A stretch of 64,000 nt of DNA from Scatomonas sp963930955 (GCA_963930955.1 OZ006967.1:2813257-2877256); one strand, 5' to 3'; positions 8,881-18,003 are shown, numbered from the stretch's first letter. The notes: generated from the letters alone by a model not told the origin. A program made the numbers and translations.

Positions 8881-9880
8881 TGGTCCCCTCCAGATCCCAG
8901 AGATCTCTCCAGTCGGAAGCTCCCGGCCACAGGAACACCTGTCCTTTTACCAGGCGGTTGTTCCTCTCCAGGCCCCGGATGGTTTCCATCTCCGCTTCCG
9001 TCAGTGGATCTTCCGTGACGCATTTCAGATTCCCCCTGTAATTTTTCTCCTTGGTGGAGAAAGGAATCGGGGTCTGGCCTCTCTGGACCGCCCATTTCAG
9101 GCAGACGAGAGCCGGATGCACCCCGTGGGCCTCTGCAATGGCCCGGATCTCCGGCAGTTCCATATCCGCCACATCCTCCGGGGTCTTATCTCTTTCTGGT
9201 CTGTCCGGAGATCCCAGGGGACAGAAGCCTACCACCTGGATCCCCCGCTCCCGGCAGTAATCAAACAGCTCCTGCTGCTGGAAGCAGGGGTGGAGCTCCA
9301 TCTCAATGGCCGCCGGCTTGATCCGACACAGGGGCAGCACCGCCTCCAGCTTGGGGATGGTCATGTTGGACATGCCGATATGGCGGGTAAGGCCCATATC
9401 CACCAGACGCTCCATCTGCCGCCAGGTGTTCATAAACTCCTCCGCGCGGAAAGGTCTTGCATGAGGATTTCTCTCCTCCACGGTACAGCCCGGGGGATGG
9501 TAGTTGGGAAAGGGCCAGTGCATGTAGTACATGTCCAGATAATCCAGCCGCAGATCTTTCAGGGTTCTGGCTATGGCCAGAAGCACATCCCCTTCTCCGT
9601 GCATATCGTTCCAGACCTTGGAAACAAGGAAAAGTTCCTCCCGCTTTACCTCCCCTGCCTGAAAGGCCTCCGCCAGTACTTCCCCGATCTGCTCTTCATT
9701 TCCATAGCAGGCCGCGCAGTCAAAGTGACGGTATCCTGCCCGGATGGCTCCTGCCACAGCCGCGGAAACCTCCGCTGCCGAGGCGTGATCCGAACCGAAG
9801 GTGCCCATGCCTATGGCCGGCATTTCCGCTCCGGTATACAGCACCCGCCGGGGAATACTTTCCGGATTGATTTTTTCCAT
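8870..9880 (-). CDS. Aldo/keto reductase
   Basis: NADPH-dependent carbonyl reductase of 336 residues. The catalytic tetrad is visible: Asp in HFDCAACYGNE, Tyr in the same block, Lys in LFLVSKVW, and His in MYYMHWPF. The NADP-binding region FSTKEKNYRGN lies near residue 280. It is the last gene of the minus-strand sugar operon that starts at the 15.4-kb promoter, 20 bp after the PfkB kinase. A role in reducing an aldose or ketose of that pathway is an inference. Confidence 0.9.
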   Translation of the reverse strand: MEKINPESIPRRVLYTGAEMPAIGMGTFGSDHASAAEVSAAVAGAIRAGYRHFDCAACYGNEEQIGEVLAEAFQAGEVKREELFLVSKVWNDMHGEGDVLLAIARTLKDLRLDYLDMYYMHWPFPNYHPPGCTVEERNPHARPFRAEEFMNTWRQMERLVDMGLTRHIGMSNMTIPKLEAVLPLCRIKPAAIEMELHPCFQQQELFDYCRERGIQVVGFCPLGSPDRPERDKTPEDVADMELPEIRAIAEAHGVHPALVCLKWAVQRGQTPIPFSTKEKNYRGNLKCVTEDPLTEAEMETIRGLERNNRLVKGQVFLWPGASDWRDLWDLEGTITK

Positions 9881-9900
9881 ATCCTTTTACCTCCTGGTTT

Positions 9901-10830
9901 TTATAATTTCTGAATCTGGATCCGGGGCAGCAGACTCTCCATATCTTCTTTAAGAAAATAGCCGGTTTCCAGACGCATGGCGCTGGCCGCTGAAATGGCG
10001 CTGGCCAGACGGATACATTCTTCCAGGGGCAGGCCCCGCTCCATGCCCACCGCAAACCCCGCGATCATGGAATCCCCGCAGCCTACGGTGTTAACGGTGT
10101 TGATCTTTGGAACGATGGCCTGAAAATCCCCTTCCCCGCTGGAAATCAGAGAACCTTCCCCGCCCATGGAGATCACCACTACGGAAACGCCTCCTCTGCG
10201 GATTTCCTCCGCAGCCTCCAGGATCTCTTCCCGGCGGTTCAGAGGTTTCCCGGTCAGCAGACGGATCTCATCCATATTGGGCTTGATCAGATAGGGTTTC
10301 CAGGGCAGGCACTGTTCCAGAAGGCTCCCGCTGGTATCCAGAATGATCCGCTTGTGATGCGCCTCCCCGATCTCCAGCATTTTCTGGTACAGGGAAGCAT
10401 CGGCTCCTGTGGGAACACTTCCGGAAATGGCCGCCAGAGAACATTGGTCGATTCGTTCCTCAAACTTCTCCAGCAGGCGCCGCTGATCCTCCTGGTCCAC
10501 AGAAAATCCCGGTTCCAGAAACTCGGTCTGGGTTTCCTTGGCTTCATCCCAGATATTGATGCAGGTACGGCTTTCTCCCCGGCACCAGACAAAGTCGCTT
10601 TCCACTCCCTCCGCCTGGATATGCTCCTGGATAAAGGCTCCGGAATGGCCCCCCAGAAAACCAGTGGCGGTTACCTGTTCTCCGGCCAGAGCGGCCACCC
10701 GGGAAACATTGAGCCCTTTGCCGCCGGCCGTAGCCGCGCAGGAGCTTACCCGGTTCACACTGTCCACAGAAAAATTTTTTACCACATATCTTTTATCAAT
10801 TGCCGCGTTGGCAGTCACTGTCAAAATCAT
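9901..10830 (-). CDS. PfkB-family sugar kinase (tagatose-6-phosphate or 1-phosphofructokinase type)
   Basis: A 309-residue ribokinase-superfamily kinase. It starts MILTVTANAAIDKRYVVKNF and has the first PfkB signature around AGGKGLNVSRVAA. The catalytic signature NTVGCGDSMIAGF contains the base aspartate and the anion hole. This subgroup phosphorylates fructose-1-P or tagatose-6-P to the 1,6-bisphosphate. Because a GatD-like dehydrogenase and a GatY-like aldolase are in the same operon, tagatose-6-phosphate kinase is the best guess. It follows the dehydrogenase by 15 bp. Confidence 0.85.
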   Translation of the reverse strand: MILTVTANAAIDKRYVVKNFSVDSVNRVSSCAATAGGKGLNVSRVAALAGEQVTATGFLGGHSGAFIQEHIQAEGVESDFVWCRGESRTCINIWDEAKETQTEFLEPGFSVDQEDQRRLLEKFEERIDQCSLAAISGSVPTGADASLYQKMLEIGEAHHKRIILDTSGSLLEQCLPWKPYLIKPNMDEIRLLTGKPLNRREEILEAAEEIRRGGVSVVVISMGGEGSLISSGEGDFQAIVPKINTVNTVGCGDSMIAGFAVGMERGLPLEECIRLASAISAASAMRLETGYFLKEDMESLLPRIQIQKL

Positions 10831-10845
10831 GGTCTCTTCCCCTTT

Positions 10846-11895
10846 TTACTGTTCACTGTCGATCAGGATCTTGCCCTTTACCAGCCCCGGAGTCTTAAAC
10901 ATCTCAAAAGCAGAAGCAATCTGGGAAAGAGGCACTTTTTTATAGATAAAGGATTCATCAAATTTTAATTCCCCGGTTCCGAAGCAGTGGGACACCAGTT
11001 CCCATTCATGGCCCGGAAAGGGGGCGGAATAGGACATCCAGGATCCCGTCAGGCTGAATTCCTTCCGGTTCAGATTTTCCCACTGGCTCACGGAGAAGGA
11101 AAGCTCCCGGGTGGGGGTACCGATAAAGCAGACCCCGGCTTTATTGGCCGCCAGCTGAAAGGCCAGATTCATGGTAAGGGTATTCCCTGCGGTTTCATAC
11201 ACGTAATCGAAACCTCTTCCCTCTGTAAACTCCAGAGCCTGCTCCATAAAGTTCTCATCCAGGGTGTTGATCCCTGCGTCGGCTCCCAGCCGGTCCGCCA
11301 GTTCCAGGCGCTCCTTTACAATATCAAAAACCGCTACTTTTCTGGCTCCGAAGATCCTGGCCCACTGCATGGTCATCATTCCCACGGTGCCGCCTCCCAG
11401 TATGGCCACGGTGCCGCCTCCCCGGTAACCGGTCCGTTCCAGGCCGTGGAGAGCTACCGTAGCCGGCTCAAAAAAGGCGCCTTTTTCGAAGCTGACCCCG
11501 TCGCTGAATTTCACCGCGTTCTTTTCCGGCACCAGCACATATTCCGCGAAGCTGCCAAACTGCCGGGATCCAATAAAGCTGTAATGCCTGCAGAGGGCGT
11601 AATCTCCCTTCCGGCAGTCCTCGCACTCCATGCAGGGCACCAGGGGAACTCCGGCCACCCGGTCCCCGGCCTTCAGGCTGGTTACGCCCTCGCCGGTTTC
11701 CGCCACAGTTCCCGAAAACTCGTGGCCCAGCACATTGGGATAAAAGTGACAGGCGTCCCCGTTGACCCTGGGAACATCGGACCCGCAGATCCCGGTGTAT
11801 TTTACCTTGATGAGAACCGTGCCGGGCTTCACCTCCGGTTTCTCGATCTCTTCCCAGCGAATATCGTTTTTCCCATGTACAACCCCTGCTTTCAT
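10846..11895 (-). CDS. Zinc-dependent polyol-phosphate dehydrogenase, GatD-like
   Basis: Medium-chain dehydrogenase of 349 residues. The catalytic zinc cysteine is in GICGSDVPRVNGD and the GHEFSG glutamate follows. The structural zinc is bound by the four cysteines in CMECEDCRKGDYALC. The Rossmann glycines are in AILGGGTVGMMTMQWA. Blocks such as HFYPNVLGHEFSG, FIGSRQFGSFAEYV and LTGSWMSYSAPFPG closely parallel E. coli galactitol-1-phosphate 5-dehydrogenase as I remember it. Product would be tagatose-6-phosphate if the substrate is galactitol-1-P. The start overlaps the regulator-kinase stop by 4 bp. Confidence 0.87.
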   Translation of the reverse strand: MKAGVVHGKNDIRWEEIEKPEVKPGTVLIKVKYTGICGSDVPRVNGDACHFYPNVLGHEFSGTVAETGEGVTSLKAGDRVAGVPLVPCMECEDCRKGDYALCRHYSFIGSRQFGSFAEYVLVPEKNAVKFSDGVSFEKGAFFEPATVALHGLERTGYRGGGTVAILGGGTVGMMTMQWARIFGARKVAVFDIVKERLELADRLGADAGINTLDENFMEQALEFTEGRGFDYVYETAGNTLTMNLAFQLAANKAGVCFIGTPTRELSFSVSQWENLNRKEFSLTGSWMSYSAPFPGHEWELVSHCFGTGELKFDESFIYKKVPLSQIASAFEMFKTPGLVKGKILIDSEQ

Positions 11896-14459
11896 GCTTT
11901 TCTGCCTCCTGTTTTTTTCATTAAACCTTTCAGCGCCCTGTAGAGTTCCAGATAGGTTTCGTAATTTTTCTGATAGATCTTATGGTTCTCCTGGTTGGGT
12001 TCGTGCCGGCGGGTCTCATAAACCGTCAGCTCCACTGCCTCCTGGTAGGAGCTGTAAAACCCGGTGCCTACTCCGGCCAGCATGGCCGCTCCCAGGGTGG
12101 TGGCCGTATCGGATGCAGGCACTACAATGGGGCGCCCGGTTACATCCGCCTTGATCTGGGTCCAGAGCCGGGAGTTGGCAGCTCCCCCCATAGCCCGCAG
12201 AACCTTGGCCTGTGCCCCGGCCTGTTCCGCCACATCCAGATTGTGCTTCAGGGCATAGGCCACGCCTTCCATGCAGGCCCGCACCATGTGGCCCTTGGTC
12301 TTGGAAAAATCCAGACCGTAAAAGACGCCTTTGGCGTCCGGATCCCAGATGGGGGACCGTTCTCCGGACATATAGGGCAGAAAAATCAGGCCTTCAGATC
12401 CCGGCGCCGTCTCCGCCGCTTCTTCGTTCAGCAGTTCCAGGGAGGATTTTCCCTGTTTTCTCCCCTCTTCCCGCTCAAAGTCTCCCAATTCCTTTTCCAG
12501 CCAGCGCATGACGCCGCCGCCCCCTACGGTACCGCCCTGCAGGAGCCATTTTCCCGGGACCACATGGTAGCTGAGGATCAGACGGTCGTCGGCCTGGTAG
12601 GTATCTGTGCAGATACTCATACCTCCTGCCTGGCCCCCCTGTTCCTGGGTTTCTCCCGGGTGGAGCACTCCCGCTCCCAGGGTTCCGCAGGCGGCGTCCA
12701 GTCCACCGGCCACCACAGGGGTTCCCGCTCTCAGGCCGGAAGATGCGGCAGCCTCCTGGGTAACGGTTCCCGCCACCGCGTCGCAGGCCAGGATAGGGGG
12801 CAGAAATTTTTCCGGGATCTCCAGTTCTCCGGCCATTTCCAGATCCCACTCCCCGGTGCGCATGTTAAAACAGTGCCAGCCGTATCCCTGGCAGATATCC
12901 TGGGTAACCGCCCCGGTAAGCTTATACACCAGATATCCGTTGGACTGGAGGATCTTGTCGATTTTCTCGTATACCTCCGGCATATGTTCCCTGTACCAGA
13001 CCACTTTGGCCGTGGTGTAGGAGGGCTGCAGCGAATTCCCTGCCAGTTCAAAAATCTTCCGGCGCCCTACCTTTTCATTGAGCCTGTCGCAGATCTCCTG
13101 GGCTCTGGTATCCATCCAGATAGGCGTATTGGCCAGCACTCTGCCTTCCCGGTCAATGGGCACCGCCGACCAGCTCTGGCCGGCAATGCCTATGGCGGCG
13201 ATCTCCTCCGGCCGTACCGAAGATTCCGCGAAGATCCTGCGGATACTTCTGCAGACTGCTTCCCACCATTCCTCCGGATTCTGTTCCGCCCAGCCCGGCT
13301 GCTGATAGTAAACCGGATACTCCTCGGAAGCCTGGGCAGCCACCCGGCCGGACCTTTCAAATACCGCCGCCTTGCAGGCGCTGGTGCCCAGATCAATTCC
13401 CAACAGATATTTTCCCATACAACTTTGTTTCCTTTCTCTCCGCTGCCGTTCCTGAACGCCGATCTTTCTTACGGACTGTCCGGGAATAATGGCTGTATCC
13501 AGACGGATATATTCTCTCTCCTGCTCCTTCCCGCCTTCCATGCGCTGCAGCAGCAGCTCCGCCGCCTGCCTTCCGATCTCTTTTACCGGCTGCTGGACAA
13601 TGGTCAGCCTGGGCCTGCAGGCTCTGGCAAACTCCAGATTATCGTATCCGATCAAAGAAATATCTTCCGGAATGGAAAGTCCCAGCTCATTTACCCCGAT
13701 TACCGCTCCCAGAGTCATCTCGTAATTGGATACCAGTACCGCTGTCATTTCCGGATGGCGGCGGACCAGGCTCTTCATAGCCCCTGCGCCCCCGGCAATG
13801 GTGTAGTCCCCCCGGTATATGTAAGATTCCGGCAGATCCACCCCCGCCCATTGCAGGGCTTCCCGATAGCCCCGGAGCCGTTCCCGGGCCGTGTAGACTT
13901 CCTCCGGCCCCGCGATCAGGCCGATCTCCCGGTGGCCCTGCCGGAGCAGCAGTTCCGCCGCCTGGCGCATGGATTCCCGGTTGTCCACACAGACACTGTC
14001 GCAGTGCAGATCCCGGATCCGCCGGTCCACCAGCACCACCGGTTTTCCGCTGCGAAGAAAATTTTTCAGATGGTCCCCTGCAGGGTCCACGGGAATGCTG
14101 ATGAGCCCGTCCACCCGGCGGCGCAGGAGAAATTCTACCGCTTCCCGCTCCAGTTTCCGGTCGGTCCGGCAGTCCCGGACAATCACCGCATAGCCTTTCT
14201 GCTGCAGAACATCTTCCATACTGCTGATGATCTCCGCAAACATTCCGTTGTTCCATTCCGGAAGAACCACCCCCACCGTCCGGGTCCGGTTTGTTTTCAA
14301 TCCCCGGGCGGTTTCGTTCACCTGAAAATGCAGCTCCCGGATGGCTTCCTCGATTTTGATCCGGTTCTTTTCCCGGACGTTTCCTCCGTTCAGATAGGAG
14401 GAAATCGTAGCCAGTCCCAGGCCGGTCCGGAGGGCAATATCCTTAATCGTTGCTGCCAT
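11892..14459 (-). CDS. LacI-family regulator fused in frame to an FGGY carbohydrate kinase
   Basis: One open frame of 855 residues joins two complete proteins. Residues 1-335 are a LacI regulator: helix-turn-helix IKDIALRTGLGLATISSYLN, hinge, and periplasmic-binding-like sensor ending near IIPGQSVRK. Residues 348-855 are a full FGGY kinase starting MGKYLLGIDLGTSACKAAVF, with AGQSWSAVPIDREGRVL, the catalytic Asp in VVAGGLDAACG, and the ATP-site GGAANSRLW; it resembles xylulokinase. Upstream of the kinase Met (ATG at 13418) lies AAAGGAAAC at a usable distance, so the kinase may also be made alone. The start at 14459 is the LacI start; it lies between the GatY-like aldolase and the GatD-like gene. 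Substrate is unknown; xylulose, tagatose or fuculose are possible. A sequencing error that removed a stop codon is an alternative. Confidence 0.88.
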   Translation of the reverse strand: MAATIKDIALRTGLGLATISSYLNGGNVREKNRIKIEEAIRELHFQVNETARGLKTNRTRTVGVVLPEWNNGMFAEIISSMEDVLQQKGYAVIVRDCRTDRKLEREAVEFLLRRRVDGLISIPVDPAGDHLKNFLRSGKPVVLVDRRIRDLHCDSVCVDNRESMRQAAELLLRQGHREIGLIAGPEEVYTARERLRGYREALQWAGVDLPESYIYRGDYTIAGGAGAMKSLVRRHPEMTAVLVSNYEMTLGAVIGVNELGLSIPEDISLIGYDNLEFARACRPRLTIVQQPVKEIGRQAAELLLQRMEGGKEQEREYIRLDTAIIPGQSVRKIGVQERQRRERKQSCMGKYLLGIDLGTSACKAAVFERSGRVAAQASEEYPVYYQQPGWAEQNPEEWWEAVCRSIRRIFAESSVRPEEIAAIGIAGQSWSAVPIDREGRVLANTPIWMDTRAQEICDRLNEKVGRRKIFELAGNSLQPSYTTAKVVWYREHMPEVYEKIDKILQSNGYLVYKLTGAVTQDICQGYGWHCFNMRTGEWDLEMAGELEIPEKFLPPILACDAVAGTVTQEAAASSGLRAGTPVVAGGLDAACGTLGAGVLHPGETQEQGGQAGGMSICTDTYQADDRLILSYHVVPGKWLLQGGTVGGGGVMRWLEKELGDFEREEGRKQGKSSLELLNEEAAETAPGSEGLIFLPYMSGERSPIWDPDAKGVFYGLDFSKTKGHMVRACMEGVAYALKHNLDVAEQAGAQAKVLRAMGGAANSRLWTQIKADVTGRPIVVPASDTATTLGAAMLAGVGTGFYSSYQEAVELTVYETRRHEPNQENHKIYQKNYETYLELYRALKGLMKKTGGRKA

Positions 14460-14480
14460 ACCGCCCCTCCTTTTCTCTTT

Positions 14481-15332
14481 TTATCTTGCCTTTCCCTGGC
14501 ATCCGCACACCAGCATGCGGGCCTTCACCAGCTCCTTCACCGCCTCTATAGCCGCTTTTCCATAAGCCTTGGGATCAATGGTGCCCGGATTCTCCTGAAG
14601 GAACTGTTCCACCGCGCGGCTGTAGGCGTTGCGGAGCTCTGTGGCAAAATTCACCTTGCAGATTCCTCTTTCCACACACTCCCGGACCTGGTCCTCTGTC
14701 AGACCGGAAGCCCCGTGGAGCACCAGGGGCACCTCCACCACCCGGCGGATCTGGGAGAGCCGCTCTGTATCCAGAACCGGCGTTCCCACATAAAAGCCGT
14801 GGGCGGTGCCGATGGCCACTGCCAGAGAGGAAATTCCCGTCCGCTCCACAAAGATCCGGGCTTCCTCCGGATCCGTGTTACCATCTGCCGCCGCCTCTGT
14901 GTCGTCCTCCTTGCCGCCTACCTTTCCCAGTTCCGCCTCGCAGGGAATTCCCACGGCAGCGGCCATTTCCGCCACCTGGCGGCTTACCGCTATATTCTCC
15001 TCAAAAGGAAGCTTGGAGCCGTCCATCATAACCGAGGTATAGCCGGCCATGACGCACTGTACCGCCAGCTCATAGCTGTTGCCGTGGTCCAGGTGCAGAC
15101 ACACAGGAACACTGACCTTCTCCGCTTCCGCCGCCGCCAGGGCCCCATAGGTTTCTACCCCGCCGTATCGGATCGTGGAAGAGGTGGTCTGGATCATAAC
15201 CGGCGCCTGGAGCTCCTGGGCGGCTGCCACAATAGCCTTTACCATTTCCATATTTTCCGCGTTAAAGGCCCCCACGGCATATCCCCCCTTCTGGGCGTCC
15301 AGAAGCATTTGTTTTGATGTTACCAAGGGCAT
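14481..15332 (-). CDS. Class II ketose-1,6-bisphosphate aldolase, GatY/KbaY-like
   Basis: Zinc aldolase of 283 residues that splits tagatose- or fructose-1,6-bisphosphate into DHAP and glyceraldehyde-3-P. Zinc ligands are seen in CLHLDHGNSYE, AIGTAHGFYVG and LVLHGASGL; GGKEDD and the C-terminal CGCQGKAR are typical of the GatY group. I place the start at 15332 because GGAGG lies 8 nt upstream. An upstream in-frame ATG at 15530 would lie above the promoter at 15393-15421 and is rejected. It is the first gene of the operon. Confidence 0.92.
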   Translation of the reverse strand: MPLVTSKQMLLDAQKGGYAVGAFNAENMEMVKAIVAAAQELQAPVMIQTTSSTIRYGGVETYGALAAAEAEKVSVPVCLHLDHGNSYELAVQCVMAGYTSVMMDGSKLPFEENIAVSRQVAEMAAAVGIPCEAELGKVGGKEDDTEAAADGNTDPEEARIFVERTGISSLAVAIGTAHGFYVGTPVLDTERLSQIRRVVEVPLVLHGASGLTEDQVRECVERGICKVNFATELRNAYSRAVEQFLQENPGTIDPKAYGKAAIEAVKELVKARMLVCGCQGKAR

Positions 15333-15364
15333 TTTTTCTTCCTCCTGCTTTCTTTCTTTTTTCA

Positions 15365-15386
15365 AAAACCGAAACGTTTCGGTTTT
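15365..15386. promoter_or_regulatory. LacI-type operator, perfect 22-bp palindrome
   Basis: The two 11-bp arms around the central CG (15375/15376) are exactly complementary; the core reads CCGAAACGTTTCGG. This is the form of LacI/GalR family operators. It begins 6 bp downstream of the -10 box on the minus strand, covering the transcription start, so a bound repressor would block initiation. The likely ligand is the LacI half of the fused protein in the same operon. Confidence 0.85.
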
Positions 15387-15392
15387 GAGTTC

Positions 15393-15421
15393 ATCATACT
15401 CCCGGAACCGGAAAATGTCAA
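15393..15421 (-). promoter_or_regulatory. Promoter of the tagatose-type operon
   Basis: On the minus strand TTGACA (15421-15416) and TATGAT (15398-15393) are separated by exactly 17 bp. It drives the aldolase, fused regulator-kinase, dehydrogenase, PfkB and reductase genes. Confidence 0.88.
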
Positions 15422-15529
15422 CGGATTTTTCCGGCTCCTTCCTTGCTTTCCACGGGTTTTTCTGGTAAAGTTGAGTAAGAACGGATTCCCCGGGCCGCAA
15501 GTCCCGGGAAGAGAAAGGAGCATACATCA

Positions 15530-15970
15530 ATGTTAAAAGGAATCCCCAAAATCTTATCTCCTGAGCTTTTAAAAGTGCTCTCCGAAATGGGCCACAGCGA
15601 CAGACTGGTAATTGCCGACGGCAATTTCCCGGTAGAGTCCATGGGACGGAACGCCATTACCATCCGCTGCGACGGCCACGGCGTACCGGAGATCCTGGAC
15701 GCCATTCTGACCGTATTTCCTCTGGATACCTACGTGGAGCATCCGGTAACCCTTATGGAAGTCATGAAGGGCGATAAGGTAGAAACCCCTATCTGGGACA
15801 CCTACAAAGAGATCGTTGCCAAACACGATGAAAGAGGCGCCGCCGCGGTAGGAAATATTGAGCGTTTTTCCTTCTACGATGAGGCAAAAACCTGCTACTG
15901 CATCATCGCCACCGGCGAGTCCGCCCTGTACGCCAACATTATGCTGCAGAAAGGCGTAGTAACCGACTAA
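15530..15970 (+). CDS. fucU: L-fucose mutarotase (RbsD/FucU family)
   Basis: Interconverts alpha and beta anomers of L-fucose to feed FucI. The 146-residue protein fits the family. It begins MLKGIPKILSPELLKVLSEM and has the catalytic His in GHSDRLVIADGNFP; VGNIERFSFYDEAK and the terminal Tyr in ESALYANIMLQKG are family hallmarks. A GAAAGGAG site precedes the ATG. It is divergent from the aldolase operon and convergent with pduQ. Ribose or other sugar mutarotase activity is possible, but nearby fucI and fucA favour fucose. Confidence 0.9.
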   Translation: MLKGIPKILSPELLKVLSEMGHSDRLVIADGNFPVESMGRNAITIRCDGHGVPEILDAILTVFPLDTYVEHPVTLMEVMKGDKVETPIWDTYKEIVAKHDERGAAAVGNIERFSFYDEAKTCYCIIATGESALYANIMLQKGVVTD

Positions 15971-15993
15971 AAAAGGACTTCCCTTTTAAAAAA

Positions 15994-16044
15994 CAGCCGG
16001 CGCAGCTCAAACCAGATTTTTCATGGTTTGAACTGCGCCGGCTG
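15994..16044. terminator. Bidirectional terminator between fucU and pduQ
   Basis: CAGCCGGCGCAG at 15994-16005 pairs with CTGCGCCGGCTG at 16033-16044. An inner TCAAACCA/TGGTTTGA pair extends the stem. A-rich sequence precedes it and T-rich sequence follows, so it can act on both converging transcripts. Confidence 0.87.
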
Positions 16045-16051
16045 CTTTCTG

Positions 16052-17203
16052 TTAAAAGGACCAGAGTTTGGCGTAAATCATCATCAGATCATTTTTATCT
16101 GGGATCCGGGGATTGGATGCTGTGCAGGCGTCCTTCAGGGCCGCCTCGGCCATCCGCTCGATGGAGGCAAAATAAACATCCTTCTGAATGGTCCCGATCT
16201 CCTCCACCCCCTGGGGAATATTCATTTCCTTCTGCATGAACTGGATCCAGTTGACCAGGGAACGCACGCTCATGACTTTATTATAATTGCTGAGTCCCAG
16301 GATATGGGCCACGTTGGCATAGCGCTTTACCACCGGGGGATATTCTTTCCTGCTTCTGCTGCGGATATCAATATCCGAATTGTACTCTACGATATGGGGC
16401 AGGAGCATGGCGTTGGCTCTTCCATGCGGAATATGGAAAACCGCCCCCAGCTGATGGGCCATACTGTGGGTGATCCCCAGTCCCGCGGAATTAAAGGCAA
16501 GACCCGCCAGACAGGAGGCCACGTGCATTTTCTGCCTGGCATGCCTGTCGCTGCCGTCCAGATAGGCTCTGGCCAGGAAGACGCCGCAGATTTCAATGGC
16601 TTTTTCCGCCAAAGCCGCGGAAAATTCGTTGTGGCCGGTACTCACATAGGCTTCCAGAGCATGGGTAAAGGTATCCATTCCCGTGTCGGCGGTAATGGCC
16701 GGCGGCACGCTCATAACCAGTTCCGCGTCCAGAATGGCTTCTTCCGCCGTTAACCGCTCCGATACCAGAGGATATTTCACCTGGGCCTCTGTGTCGTTGA
16801 CCACCGCAAAAGAGGTAGCCTCCGATCCCGTTCCGCTGGTGGTGGGAATGGCGATCAGAGCCACTTCCCCGCAGGCGTCAATCCGGGAGGCAAATTCCCG
16901 GATAGCCTTGGAGGAATCAATGGCGGATCCTCCTCCTACTGCCACCACCGCCTCCGGCCTGTACTCCAGAAAGGTTTTAACCCCGTCGGCGATTTTGTCC
17001 ACCGGGGCGTCCGGCACCACGTTGGAATAAATCCGGTACTGGGCCCCTCCTCTTTCCAGGGGTTCCTGGATCAGACGGATCAGGCCGCTCTGCACCACGA
17101 AAGGATCCGTGATCACCAGCACCCGCTTATAGGGCATCTCCGCCAGACGGCCCAGAGCTCCCTCCCCGAAATGTATCTGTGTTTTTATGCCAAATGTTTC
17201 CAT
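16052..17203 (-). CDS. pduQ: Iron-containing alcohol dehydrogenase, PduQ/FucO-like
   Basis: NAD(H)-dependent group III dehydrogenase of 383 residues. It carries VAVGGGSAIDSSKAI (nucleotide site) and the metal ligands Asp and His in PPAITADTGMDTFTHALEAY, HSMAHQLGAVFHIPHGRAN. It ends ASNPRIPDKNDLMMIYAKLW, typical of the 1-propanol dehydrogenase PduQ group. In this context it either reduces propionaldehyde to 1-propanol or lactaldehyde to 1,2-propanediol; both reoxidise NADH. It is the last gene of the fucA-led BMC operon. No encapsulation helix is visible. Confidence 0.88.
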   Translation of the reverse strand: METFGIKTQIHFGEGALGRLAEMPYKRVLVITDPFVVQSGLIRLIQEPLERGGAQYRIYSNVVPDAPVDKIADGVKTFLEYRPEAVVAVGGGSAIDSSKAIREFASRIDACGEVALIAIPTTSGTGSEATSFAVVNDTEAQVKYPLVSERLTAEEAILDAELVMSVPPAITADTGMDTFTHALEAYVSTGHNEFSAALAEKAIEICGVFLARAYLDGSDRHARQKMHVASCLAGLAFNSAGLGITHSMAHQLGAVFHIPHGRANAMLLPHIVEYNSDIDIRSRSRKEYPPVVKRYANVAHILGLSNYNKVMSVRSLVNWIQFMQKEMNIPQGVEEIGTIQKDVYFASIERMAEAALKDACTASNPRIPDKNDLMMIYAKLWSF

Positions 17204-17216
17204 ACGCGCACCTCAT

Positions 17217-17984
17217 TCAGCCTTCCGGATAGTAGCAGGGAATGTCAGCCTGGGCAAAACGGGCCAGCCACCGGTCCGCCGGCTGCTGATCTGTGATCAC
17301 CCCGCTTACCAGTTCAATGCTTCCGGTCCGGGTGAAGGCTGTCTTATCAAACTTTGTGCTGTCCAGGACCAGAAAGGCTTTTGCCGCGGAAGCGATAATG
17401 GATTTCTTTACAGAGGTAAAAAGCTCCAGGGAATCCATGATTCCGTGGTCGTAATCCAGACCCTTGCAGGAGACAAAAGCTTTGTCCACATAATAAGATC
17501 GGATGGCTTCTTCCGCCTGGGGGCCCAGCAGCGCCAGGTATCCTTCCTTGAGATTCCCTCCTGTGGAAATCACGTTCCATCCGGGAACCTCCGATAATTC
17601 CAGGATGATCTCAATGGAATTGGTGATCACCGTCAGCCGCTGTTTATTTTTAATGGCTTTGGCGATGAACACATCCGTAGAACTGGCGTCCAGCATGATA
17701 TGGTCTCCGTCGTGAATGAAGGAGGCCGCGATCTCCGCCATCTTCTGTTTGGCGCTCACATTTTTTTTGCTGCGGATATTCAGCGGAAGATCGATCCCTA
17801 CGTTTTCGTTCAGAACCGCCCCGCCGTAGCTTTTGGTGGCGTAGCCGTCCTGCTCCAGCTTTTCCAGGTCTCTGCGGATGGTTTCCTCCGACACATTGTA
17901 AAGCTGGCTCAGTTCGCTGACCACTACCTTTTTTTCATCCTGGAGTTTTTCCAGGATCAGATTACGCCGTTCAATCGCCAGCAT
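17217..17984 (-). CDS. DeoR-family transcriptional regulator of the BMC locus
   Basis: A 255-residue repressor. The N-terminal winged helix-turn-helix is VSELSQLYNVSEETIRRDLE (about residues 19-38). A sugar-phosphate-sensing ISOCOT-like domain follows, with DASSTDVFIAKAI, LTVITNSIEI and GLDYDHGIMDS. Such proteins usually respond to a phosphorylated intermediate, here plausibly L-fuculose-1-P. It lies between pduT and pduQ. Repeated TGTTG-TTTT type elements at the three BMC promoters (see findings) are candidate binding sites. Confidence 0.88.
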   Translation of the reverse strand: MLAIERRNLILEKLQDEKKVVVSELSQLYNVSEETIRRDLEKLEQDGYATKSYGGAVLNENVGIDLPLNIRSKKNVSAKQKMAEIAASFIHDGDHIMLDASSTDVFIAKAIKNKQRLTVITNSIEIILELSEVPGWNVISTGGNLKEGYLALLGPQAEEAIRSYYVDKAFVSCKGLDYDHGIMDSLELFTSVKKSIIASAAKAFLVLDSTKFDKTAFTRTGSIELVSGVITDQQPADRWLARFAQADIPCYYPEG

Positions 17985-18003
17985 GCCGCATCCCTCCTGC
18001 TCA

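Noticed and set aside
11982..15317. Very long plus-strand open frame (1111 codons) opposite the sugar operon
   Set aside because: It runs antisense to four clear genes, has no ribosome site or recognisable domain, and reflects codon use of the GC-rich minus-strand genes.
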